This document shows positions 40,295-52,400 of a stretch of DNA of 64,000 nt, piece after piece; within the stretch, counting starts at the first letter, position 1, and every line of letters begins with the position of its first letter. Made by a program: the position numbers and the translations under genes. A model generated the notes under the pieces. It ran no database searches. It had not been told where the DNA came from and saw nothing but the letters and a program-made list of their open reading frames with translations. Source of the DNA: Anisus vortex (taxonomy: Eukaryota > Mollusca > Gastropoda > Planorbidae). The stretch spans positions 19,865,909 through 19,929,908 of the forward strand of contig OX421497.1 in assembly GCA_949126835.1 (NCBI GenBank). Reading direction: 5' to 3'.

Positions 40295-40580
40295 ATGTTT
40301 GTTGGCAGCGCTATATAAATATGTTTGTTGGCAGCGCTATATAAATATGTTTGTTGGCAGCGCTATATAAATATGTTTGTTGGCAGCGCTATATAAATAT
40401 GTTTGTTGGCAGCGCTATATAAATATGTTTGTTGGCAGCGCTATATAAATATGTTTGTTGGCAGCGCTATATAAATATGTTTGTTGGCAGCGTTATATAA
40501 ATATGTTTGTTGGCAGCGCTATATAAATATGTTTGTTGGCAGCGCTATATAAATATGTTTGTTGGCAGCGCTATATAAAT
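40295..40580 (+). repeat. 26-bp minisatellite, 11 copies
   Basis: ATGTTTGTTGGCAGCGCTAT followed by ATAAAT is repeated 11 times, almost perfectly (one copy has GCGTTATATAA). The preceding TTAAATGATATCTTAACTTA and first unit resemble 62770-62815, so the array seems to have grown from a retroelement 3' end. Confidence 0.95.
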
Positions 40581-43500
40581 ATACTGATATTATTTCGTCG
40601 ATTATACTCTAGCGGATAATGGACGAAAACCAAGTCTTGTCTGTATAAGATAAGAGTTTAACTTAGTTTCTATACACTTCAAAGTTATTAGTTTTCTATT
40701 CCGTGGAGACAGTAAAAAGCAAAAAAATGTGTTTGGCTAGTGAGAAGGAGTGGGCTGCAGTACAATACAGATCTATAACTACTATCCGAGTAAATGCAAC
40801 GTCTATGAATATTTATAAATATGTTAATTCGGGTAGACGATGTGGAGGGGGCAGAACTGTGGAGGGCAACTTTGGAGAACGACTGTCTGAATGAAATACA
40901 CTGTCGTAGAACCATTATCTTAAACACAAAAGCACATGAATATACATTGATATAAAATATATTCCTATATATATATATTGTATTTATACTATTGTTGTGT
41001 GTTTAAAGTATGTGTACATATTGACTCGGAGACGCTACTAGAACATGTACAAAATCTCCAACAAAGCTAAAATTATAAAATTAACAAAGCATAAGCTTAT
41101 AAATATATATTTTTTTAAAGTGTGTGTTTTATTCCATATAATGTATGCAATGAAAGCGTTGTACTTTCCCCATCATTGAGCCAGTAACGATAACTCATCA
41201 ATACATTATTGTTGCCCCTGACATAAAGGATGCCTTTCAGATTTTCTCTTTTCACTTGGTTGGAACGCAAATTGGTTATAAAAGCAATCAAAGAAAAAAC
41301 TGACACAAGTGAACTGTTTGCAATATAAACTTTTTTTTTTGTAAAATTAGATTTACGCCATCAATGTTTGAAAATAAATATTGCATCATTACAATTGCAC
41401 TATTAGTGAATCCATTTAGATTATATATTAATGTTTGCGCTACTCGAGATATTCCATCTTTTGTATTTTGTTGTGAAATCTAAAAACGTAACTTTATAAT
41501 ACAGGCAGAAATTAAAACAAACAACCTATAAATAATGCAGGACTACACTTAAACCGAGGATGAGCGTAGGACGCAATAATCTTCTTTATAGAAGGAGCAT
41601 TTGTAGTGTATAAGATAAGATTTAGAAAGAAAGAAACACACAAACAGCTATGTCATCTACAATAAAAGCATATTTCAGTGCTATCAGTGTTTCTATAATA
41701 AAAACGTTTTGATCTGAATGAATTACTAAAAGTTCATCTTTGTTTGAAATTCAAAAACTTATGTTGCTCTTACACTACATCAGAATATCGAGATGAAAGT
41801 TATAGAATGTTTTAGTATTTTAAATTTTGAATACAATAAAACGAATATAGACCTATATTTATGATGGGACATTCTTAACTTATTAAAGCAATGCAGACCA
41901 TTGATCTGGCGACGTTTGTCTTCCAATGTACAAACTTTGAATTCTAAATAATTGCATAGATAATGTAAGTCTAATAAGTGGGTGCATTCCTTACATTTAA
42001 ACAAAAATGGCACTATTGGTCCTTGAACCTGTACCATCTTGTATATCTAACAACATATCCCAGACCGTTCTCAATTTAACCCTATAACATTAAATCCCAA
42101 CACGAGTATCCAATAAAGTTAAGTTTTTTAAGTGCCATTTGAACAACCAAATAACCCTCTCAAGAAGGCAAGTTTTTTTTTTAAACTGTCAAGATCTAGA
42201 TCTATCTCGATCGGTCAAGAACACAGCGTTTTAAAACTAACTACGAAAAAAAAAAGAGAAAGGTCCATCCGGTTGTCAAAAATGTTTTAAAAACATGAAA
42301 GGAACAGAAAACATATCTGGACTCTGGACCCAACCAGAAAAAAAAAAAGAGCGAAGGGGAGAGAACTGTCAACCATTTCATCAACTTATTAGCAGAAGTT
42401 ATTCTTTCCCGCGCCTTCGACTTTTTTTTTTATTATTTCGGCCAACATATTATAACCGAAGAAAAAAAAATGTGATTTTGTCCTCAAATTTTTCCTTATC
42501 CACTTTTTTTTACAAGCTCGCGTAGCTGGGACGACTTAATGCGCATGACCGGGCAATATTCGATGAAGGTGAAGATATTTGCTAAAAGAGAAAGTCCGGC
42601 ATTAAAAATAAGCTGCTTATGGAAGGAAAACAAAACACAAAAATGAAAGAAAAATATTTTTCTTCTTATATAATTTTTTTTTGAAAACCTAAAATTTGTC
42701 GTCGTGTAATTTAATGCAGAGGTTCTCTGACAAAGATGTATGAAACCCCGGAAATGTAAATAAATTCGCTTAATTATATGTAATTATGACAGTTTGCGAT
42801 TATTTAAACACATAATTATATTGTATTGTTGAAAATTGTAGACATAATTCCTGCATACTACAAATTTGAGAAGGAATATTTTTTTTATTTCAAGATGATG
42901 TCGAGGTGGAAGGGGGGGAGGGAGTATATTGAGAGCCTATCTATTTTTTTTTATTTGTAGAGTAAATGGAAGCTGTTGTTTTTTTTCCAAGATACAAAAA
43001 ACTTGCAGTATATATTTAGGATGATGAAGAAGAGGCCACCTGGTCATTTCGGGTTTTAAAAAACAAAATAGAAAACGAAACAAAAATTAACTAGAATTTG
43101 TCTCGAGGTGCTTGACAAGGGCAGATAATGTCAGTGCCGCCAGAAGTTGACACGTGGAAAACGTGGACAGGTTGACATAAACGCAGACAAATTCACATTT
43201 TTTTGTTTTTTATAAATATAAACAAGTGATACACAATGAAAAAAAAATCGGCTTCCTCTAGTGTAAATTTCTAAGAAAATATTTATAGAAAATTTAAAAA
43301 ACAAACTCACTGCAAATCATTGGCTCGCCTGTCGCCCCCACGTGACCTCATTCAGATGACCTTTTACCTCTGCACTCAGATGGATTTAAAACCTGAAAAA
43401 AAAGACAGTTTTGTATGATATTGAAATGTCCAGCAGAGAAAATAAAATTGCTTCACTCAAACTCTATGCATAAATATTTGAACGTGATCTAACGGGCAAT

Positions 43501-43949
43501 TTAAATGAACAATATTTAACATCTGGACAAATAGGACATTCAATGTCTGATAGAGATATGTCCAGTTAATGGAGAGTAAAATAAACCAACTTCGTTTGTT
43601 TGGGGTTTTACAGGAGATAATGAACAAGACAAATAGTGTGTGTTATATCTACACCTTGTTGTTTTCTATTACTTAGATTTATGTTGCTTTTATTTGTTGT
43701 TATTTCTTATTTTATTTTTTGGCTTTGTTTGGCTTTGTTATTATTTCACACGTCCATCACGTTTAGGCCTCAATATGAATGTGTTTATGATAACATATTA
43801 ACTATTTAGGTTAAAAAATCTTTGTATAAGATAAGGAGAATATGTTTGCAGATATGTATATGTATATACATGCAAAAGAGAGTATGTCTATGTGACTGTC
43901 TAACTCTTTAAGTTAAACCTATTATGAGCTTACAATTTTATATATTTGA

Positions 43950-44015
43950 TTTGATTTGCCTTTATTGTATGTTGCTATGTGTACTGTGGGGCTAATAAAA
44001 TATTGTTCATTGTTT
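43950..44015 (+). mobile_element. LINE 3'-tail fragment
   Basis: TTGCCTTTATTGTATGTTGC and GGGGCTAATAAAATATTGTT CATTGTT resemble the stretch ending in ATTGTTC repeats at 59390-59479. Probably the 3' end of the same retroelement family. Confidence 0.5.
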
Positions 44016-44239
44016 TATAGAACCTTCAAACTGACGAACTCCTTGCCATTTCTAGCCACTTTACTGCTATTTAACTTTAACATTTCGCTCAATGTGCCAC
44101 TAATGTAATATAGCACATTAGCGTCACTAGTTGTGGTTAGATACAAGTTAATGCAAGTAAATGTCTCATTCAATTCCACTATAAATTCATTCATAAATAT
44201 AGTGTACGCTTATACAAATACATGTATATCTACACAGTA

Positions 44240-44345
44240 ATATATATATATATAGAGAGAGAGAGATAAATAGATAGACATAGATATAGATATAGATATA
44301 TATTTATATATATATATATATATATATATAAATATATATATATAT
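44240..44345. repeat. Compound TA/GA/GATA microsatellite
   Basis: TA, GA and ATAGAT runs adjoin one another. Confidence 0.9.
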
Positions 44346-45394
44346 AGTCCCGTAGGCATATATATGATTGCATCAAACACAGTGGTATAAATAGGATTGT
44401 AAGTAACTTCTGCCCTATAGAAAACTAAAATAATATACGTCACTCTATGGTAATTGGGAAAAAAATAATGTAGGTCACAGAGTTTTTTTTCTTAAGTCTG
44501 ACTCTAAAGCATTAACGTATTTAGGCTACTCCAGCATAATAGTGTCACGTGCTTGCATATATACACAATTAATCAATACATTTATAAACGTAGAACTGAT
44601 GTTGTTAGGCTAAAAGTATAGAACAGTTATTTTATTTTGTTCAGATCCAGTTAGAAATGAAATAACGAACCACAAATAAGAATAAATACACATACATATT
44701 ATAAAGGTTTGACTTAGAGAAAGCAAAATAAATCATGAAAATGTCAAGTAAAAGAAAAAAAACCCACTATATTTTTTAAAAAAACAACAGTTTTACAGAC
44801 TTTAAATTAAACTACTTTGTTTGGTTTGACTTTGTAAGTAAACAACTGGTATGTAATCAATGGTTATATTTGACTTATAATGTTAAATAATTACCAATAA
44901 CCTTAATCTCAAACTGATAGGTAATCCAAAAAAAATGTCTGTTTCTGTTAAGTAATCACTGACAATCTGTTTCTCTGGTATGTAATCACTGACAACTATA
45001 AACTCTACATAAATTGGAAATCTAATCCTGCTCGTTTGTTTTATTTATCATTGACTCTCCATCCCAGGCCTATGGACAAACAGGCGCAGACAACTATTGG
45101 AATTCTTAATTACCCCCCTTTTCCCTTCTTTTTAAAACTCCATTTTTTTTACACTATTTTCTTTTCTATTCTAATTTTCACTTCTTTTTCTTCTTCCACT
45201 TGAGTAACTAGTGTGTCTAGTCGTATTAGTAAGACGCCATTGTTCTTAAAATATTAGTTTTTTTTATATTTTATAGTGGGGTACTAGACAATTTAAAATA
45301 ATCAATGCTGGAAATATTCACAGTTTACTTTCTATGAGGAAAGGTTTGCTTTTACATACAAACTGAGCTAGGCCAAGCCCTATACATATACACA

Positions 45395-45550
45395 TATTAT
45401 GTACACACATACACACTTTTACGCAGATATACACATATAAAAACTTTTACGCAGATAGACACATATACACACTTATAGGCATACATACACAGATACACAC
45501 TTATACGCAGATATACTTAGATGCACACGTATACACGAATATACACAGAT
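45395..45550. repeat. Degenerate ACACATATAC / ACGCAGATA repeat
   Basis: Short CA- and GATA-like motifs in irregular order. Confidence 0.7.
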
Positions 45551-46423
45551 AATATATTTAAGATAGATAGATTAACACCCTGTAAGTATTGATTTCACAA
45601 GTTCTATTTTCAGCTTTTCGTTTTGCCTTATAAATGTTTCGCATTGTTCTTTCAAAGTTATAATTTATGATTAGCTTAACTCGCTTTGGTGCAAATTGTC
45701 TGAATCGATTTCATTCATGTCAATTATATGAAAATCAACTTAGAATTCTATGATATTATTATAAGTTGAAAATAGAAATATAATTGAGGTGGACATGCAC
45801 AAAAAAACAAATTGATGAAATAATGGCACGTGGAAGAAAGGAGAATAAAATAAACAGAGAAGAGAGTGAGAGGGAGAGAGAGAGAGAGAAGAAGAAGAAG
45901 AAGAAGATGGTGTGGTAAAGACGGAAAGAGAGAGAGCGATTAACAGGGCGATAAAGAGACAGTAAGAATGCAAACATTTCTACGTCTAAATGAACAATGA
46001 ATGGCGTACAGTGAACAAAGAACTATAACCAGTGAACAATGAACTATAACCAGTGATCAGTAAATAGGGAACAATAACAAACTGAACAGTAAATATAAAA
46101 TAGACCACAATAAACATTGAATAATATTGTTTTTTACTCTAGGTTGCCGACAGGAGCAGTAAAATTAACAAATAAAATAGTAGCTTATAGCATAATTATT
46201 ATTATTGCCATCACTAATATATACACTGTCATAATACATTAAAAATGTTCATAATAATGTATAAGTATTTATCATTCATACATATATTCAATCATACACT
46301 ATTATTCGAATTATAAACATAGGAGGCTGTGTTCTTTCCTTTGTTTCTTCTGTGGTTATGACGATATGGATGTGTATAAATTAACAGCGAAACTAATTTC
46401 TTAAAAAGTATTTAGTAACTGTA

Positions 46424-46504
46424 TTAACCCTTCCCGTACCGACCTACTTCTATCTATGCTGCCTTCAGTTCCGCTATATACGCGCCCGGGACTGTAAGGG
46501 TTAA
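46424..46504 (-). mobile_element. 81-bp TTAA-flanked mini-MITE, copy B
   Basis: TTAACCCTTCCCGTACC at the left and GACTGTAAGGGTTAA at the right, TTAA at both ends. In inverted orientation it matches 7471-7551 at 79 of 81 positions by eye. Confidence 0.75.
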
Positions 46505-46727
46505 GACATTTGTGTACGTTTTCGTATTATTCATTTTATTAAACAAAAAATTGCCAGTTATTACTAGTATAAATGTATATATGCCAGTGACATTATTATT
46601 GAATCATAAGAACACACAAAAGATACATAAAATGTATAGTTCAATTTCTATCCTTAAATGTTGTTGATAGAACGATAGATAGACTTATTTAGACACGTTT
46701 TTAAATAGATGGGTTGGAAATTATATA

Positions 46728-47290
46728 AATAATAGACAGACAGAGAGATAGACGATAGATAGATTGATAGATAGATAAATAAATAGATAGATAGATAAAT
46801 AGATTGATAGATAAATAGATAGATAGATAAATAGATAGATAGACGACAGAGCGATAGACAAATAGAAAGATAGACAGATAGATGGATAGATAAACAGACA
46901 GATATATAGATAAATTGGTGGATAGATAAACAGACAAATAGATAGATTGAGAGATTTAATGCTAGAGAGAGAGAGAGAGCGATAGATAGATTGAGAGATA
47001 TAGGCCTAATGCTAGAGAGAGAGCGAGCGATAGATAGATTGAGAAATATAATGCTAGAGAGAGAGCGAGCGATAGATAGATTGAGAGATATAATGCTAGA
47101 GAGAGAGAGAGAGCGATAGATAGATTGAGAGATATAATGCTAGAGAGAGAGCGAGCGATAGATAGATTGAGAGATATAATGCTAGAGAGAGAGAGCGATA
47201 GATAGATTGAGAGATATAGTGCTAGAGAGAGGGCGAGCAATAGATAGATTGAGAGATACAATGCTAGAGAGAGAGCGATAGATAGATAGT
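46728..47290. repeat. (GATA)n passing into a ~43-bp minisatellite
   Basis: GATA/GACA repeats fill 46728-46940. Then GATAGATAGATTGAGAGATA followed by TAATGCTAGAGAGAGAGCGA recurs about eight times. The arrays create spurious Ser-Leu-Tyr-rich frames on the minus strand. Confidence 0.9.
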
Positions 47291-49330
47291 TTTCTCTATT
47301 GCCATCGACACAAGCCATTTGTCACCAGACATCATACACACAACTACAGAACGTCGATATTTAATCCATCGCTACTTCTTTAGACCTGGTACTAAGCGCT
47401 CCCTCCCCCGTCCTACCATCAGCCCCTTGCTTCTCAAACACTACCGGGTTCGCCCTCCCTCCCCCCTCCCCCAACATCTCGCCCGAAAGCTCAAACCCCC
47501 CTCCCCACCCCCATACTCCTCAATGCCTCGTCCATCATGTTTAAAGGCAAAGGAGAAACATAAAGCTATTTGACAATAGAAACTTTGTGTTCCCCAGCCG
47601 AGGCCGGGCCGTAGAGCTAGTCAAATACCAATTAATGTCAGAACAAACATGAGCTAACGAGATAAGAATTATCCCAGACTTTACAGACTACACAACGATA
47701 ATGGGAAGGAGATTAGAAGAAACGGAGAGGAGCTCAGGACAAGTCTTTGAAAAATATAGAATATTTATTGGAGGTAGGGGGGAGGGAGGGAGAGATGGGG
47801 TCTAAACATTATTATGATGCCCCTCAATTGCCCTTGTCTTCTATTACCTTAAGCAAGTGTTTGGTGCAGTCGTGAAAATTCTTGAGGCTTAATAAAACAT
47901 ATTCCTGAAAATGGATACATGGATGACTAAATATATCATTAAATATTATGTTTTAAAGAGGAGATAGTAAGGAAACTGTAAAACGAAATGACTGGTTTTC
48001 ATTTCAAACAATATACATATACACAGGGCGCTAACTTCATAAATCGTACACCTAAGTATTTTTAATAGGGATATATAGCCTAATATAGAGCTCCCCTATC
48101 TCTCTCTCTCTCTCTCTCTCTCTTATATTTATCTTCCTGGCCTCTCTACGCATGTATGTACATACCCAGACGTCATATTATATTTCTGATCTTGGGTTGG
48201 GGGTGCCTTGCTTGTCAATTGGTTTCTCGATGCTGCCCTGCCCAGACTGACCTTTGTTTAAGAAAAATTTACCACTGGCTTGCTCCATTCGTTAGTACAC
48301 TGTCGAAACATTTTTTTTACGAGTCTATTGTGAGTGTGTGTGTTTGTTCTGTGTGTGTGTTTGTTCTGTGTGTGAGTTCTCAGTAGAGATCCCATTTCTC
48401 AATGGAATAGAAGACCCGGAGGACTGTATTGTAATAACTATTGTGTTCTTCTATGTGTCTGTTTGTGCGTGTGTCTTCTAGCTGTAACTTTATACGCAAG
48501 ACTTCCCTTTAATTTCATCTATCTACTGTCTCTAGACTTATGGGACAATGAAGATGCATTCAGAAGCAACAAAATGGATTACGCCCGAAGTGGATATTGT
48601 CCGCACTGGTTATTCTCAACACTGGACATTGACTATACTTGGTTTCACCCATACTTGGTATATTGTCCATAATGATTATTGTCCATACTGGTTATTGTCG
48701 CTACTGGACATTGTAATATCGCCTATATTCGATATATTGTCTTAACGGCATAATGGTTACTGTCCATAATAGTTAGTGTCCATATTGCCTATTCGTCCTT
48801 ACTTAGTATACTGGCAAAATCATCTTGCATACCGCAAAGTACTAATGTACCATGTTCACTAGATTTATTGTATCAAGACTAAACATTCTGCTAAGTAAGC
48901 AAAACGATGTTATCAGTAAATTCCACTTTACATAAACCACTACAACAGTGAACATTATATAATCATTATGAAGGCCACTTAAAGATCTCAAGCTAGTCCT
49001 CGTAAATAATGATTATAGCAGCCATTAAACAAATTACACACATATGCACGAGCTCATCTAGTCGACCCCAAAATAGCTCATAAGCAGGGAGGGTGTAGCA
49101 ACATGCTATGCCTGAGTGACGGGTGTTTCATGATTGCCAAATTTGTGTGTGTGTGTGTTCGTGTCATTAAATTGCGAGCGCACACAAAAGCTGACTGTTT
49201 GTAGATATTGTTTTACTTAGCGTGACTACTTTGTGACGTCAGTTTAGGGACAACTTCAACTCACCCAGAACACAATGTCGACAGTTACGTCATACGCCAG
49301 TGTTCTTTTCTTTAGATAGGGGTGAAAGTG

Positions 49331-49332
<2 letters not shown>
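47291..49332. other. No gene recognised
   Basis: A C-rich stretch at 47395-47530 gives a proline-rich frame that I do not accept. A (CT)n run lies at 48098-48122 and a degenerate ATTGTCCATACTGGTTATTG repeat at 48590-48790. Confidence 0.5.

Positions 49333-49398
<66 letters not shown>
49333..49398. repeat. (CA)n microsatellite
   Basis: About 33 CA units, the last ones with CT interruptions. Confidence 0.97.
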
Positions 49399-49403
<5 letters not shown>

Positions 49404-52400
49404 ACTCAATGGTTCTGGCAAACTTCTTGTAAGTAGAGCAGCTGGTTTTTGTTGGGTGAGTGCCCGATGGCGAAATACATAAGGCGTCCACAATATAGAA
49501 TCAAAGAATGATATGACTGGGTGTGATATAATGTTGTGGCAAAGTCTAATTGTTATCGTTGAAAATCAGGAAGCATAACAAAACGACCTTTAGGTGAGAT
49601 AGAGCGATAGACCACCTTCTGGGGAGTTTAAGTTTGATTCTCGTTAAACATGGAAGTTATACCTGAGTCTAATTAGATATTAAATGTCTATTACAACCAT
49701 CATTCAATACATGAGAAAAAAAAACTCTTTAAATTATTTCCCATCTAATCGATAACGAACGAATTACAGACAGGTCACTTTTTTCTTAGTGAATTTACAC
49801 TGGTTGGATATTTGTTAGTCAAGGTCACGTGAATTGATGGTATAAATAGTTCTTCTTGATTAGTTGTACACAAAGGGCTGGTGGGCCTACATGTACATTT
49901 TTAGTTTCTGTACAATCATGTACAGTCGTTGTAAATATTTGTTTATTTATATGTTCCAGACGCTCCTTCTATAAAGAAAAGTTTTTGCGTCCTACGCTTA
50001 TTCGTTGTTTAAGTGTAGTTTTGCATTTTGATTAGTGTTTCCAGTGACGTCAAGCTGTTGGTTTTCCTGGTCAGTTCAGATAACCCATTCCATGCCCGGT
50101 TGCCACTCGTGAAGAAAGGAAACTAATCTGTATTTGTCATTGCATACATAATATGATACAACACATACTCTTATAGCCAATTAGCTCATAGAGGGGCGGG
50201 TGGTGGTAAGTGGAATAGGTAGAGGTGACGAAACGTGTGCAGGAGGAAGCCACGGCAAGCCAAAATATCCTAAGATTATTATTTCACCAGGTCATGGACC
50301 TTCTGATGTTGAGACAGACCTTGGTTTAAAATAAAACTACTGTTGTTGTTTTTTTGTCTGACATTTTTTTAAATTTATGTTTTTGCCGCATACAAAAATA
50401 TTGTAAAAAAAAAAAACAACATTTCGGTGACATATAACTGACATAAAATTGTGTGGCCTATATAATGAACAAGTTTAACATGCACAACTATTTTCTTCTC
50501 AAATTCAATGCATATCATTAGGATCATCTTAAATACACGATATAGTTTTATGTTGTATTAGTGGATTTCGGTTTGTTGGTTGGAAGTTGGAAGGTATTCA
50601 TTATTTCAAGTAGAAGGCTCTTCCTTTTTTGTTCTAATGGAAATATTTTAATAAATAATGTTGGATTCGTACAAAACAATTTCTGAAATGCCTTGCTAAC
50701 ACGATTTAGTCTTAGATATCGTGTTTATTGTGTTTCCAAATACCAACTAGATCTATGGCTTGCGATAAAAACAACATCAAACCAATTGATACGTTACAGT
50801 TACAATTTACATGATCCTTATTACTTGTCGGCTATGTTAGATGTGCGCTACTTTTTGATGTACGCAATGCAGAGACGCAAACTAGCCCTTCCCAGTGACC
50901 CTGAACAATTCGGCTAGACACCGCGTCTATGCTTTATTATTAACTGCACTATTAAATACACATTCTTTTGATTTGTGCTACGCGAAACCTTTCAATACAC
51001 TATTTTACAAGTTACCATATATGCCTAATCAAATGCTTCTTAATACTATGGTCAACGATAATCGGTAATTTGATTATCACTATTGAAAAATTGAAAACTA
51101 TTTACTATTATCGGTTTTAATCAATTAGTCCAGATTTTTTTTAGTTCTAAGGAATTTTATGGTAAAGAGTACAAAATCATATTGTATTCACACAAATCAA
51201 CCCCTTGAACGCCCTGCAAACACTAATTGAGTGTGAACTATTTATCAAATATATCCTACCTACAAAACTACGCACATTTGGCTTTTCCGGCCTGTGACTT
51301 GTGACATTGCGCGGGGGTGGGGGGAGCCAAAATCCAGTTTTATAGAACCGAAAACCGGTTTTGGAAAAAAAAAAGGTTTTAACATCCCTAATAGCAACAG
51401 ACAAAATGGCTTTTTTTTTTATTGATGACTAGTTCAAGTAACCCATTTCATGACCGAAAGGCATTCCGTAAGAAATAGTAGGCCTACTTCAATAAAATGG
51501 TTTATACAATGAAATGAAAAAAAGTTAAAATGTATCGCTGTCTTTTGATCATTTTTAAAAATGTATTGTATTTCTAGGCAGAATATTATATTTTATGTAT
51601 TACTTCTGTTTTTTTAAATACTTTTCATCTCTCTTCCAAGAATGTAATTTATCTTGACACAGATGATTCAGTTTGAAGCAACAGTCTAAGGTTATTTCTA
51701 GAGGATTTTGCACACATATATTCAGGATTTAATCTTCTGTGTAATTTAATCCACTGGGAATTGAAAACAATTACCTGTAGTCGTAAACCGTAGAAGCAGA
51801 TGCTATAAATATATTAAACCAAATACCATCATCTAACACAAAGAAGATTTTAAAAATATTTATTCTAAGTTTTTTTTATTAGGTTTTTAAACCCAAATCT
51901 AGATATCATGCATCAAAACATTAAACAAGCCACATAATCCTATAAGAAAAAATGCAAAGTAAATATAGTCACGTGAACAGTAGAGGGTTCTCTAAGCCAG
52001 ATCAATTATTGTTTTTGGCTTACAAGAAGACCCACCCCCAGCCACTACACACCCATCCCCACTGAATGTAGCTACCTACACAAAACTATATAATAAAAAA
52101 AAAACACTGAAAACACAAATACTACTTCTAGAATAGAACGATAGACGTTTTTTTATTATCGGGATTTGTTTTAAAACAGAGAATCTGAGTTTGTATAGAA
52201 TTTAAATGAGCTTTTGTTGTGTGTATATATTATAGAGACAGTAGAGAGAGGTCTTAAAATAGCACTTTGAAATCTCAATGTAGTAAGAAAGATGCAGCTT
52301 AACGAAAAAATTTATTATCTTATCTTGTTGTACAAACAACAAAATATATATATATATATAAAAACTATGCAAGAAAATATGTATATTATATATTATATTT

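Larger units (their letters stand above)
40581..46423. other. No gene recognised
   Basis: AT-rich DNA. It contains a dispersed repeat copy at 41530-41615, a LINE tail fragment at 43950-44015, simple repeats at 44240-44345 and 45395-45550, and GA-rich sequence near 45870. The parts 42520-42610 and 43090-43390 have higher complexity but no coding signal. Confidence 0.45.

Noticed and set aside
46701..47318. Ser/Leu/Tyr-rich minus frames
   Set aside because: Translation of GATA repeats and the 43-bp minisatellite.
47319..47573. Proline-rich 84-codon plus frame
   Set aside because: Arises from a C-rich low-complexity stretch next to a microsatellite array.
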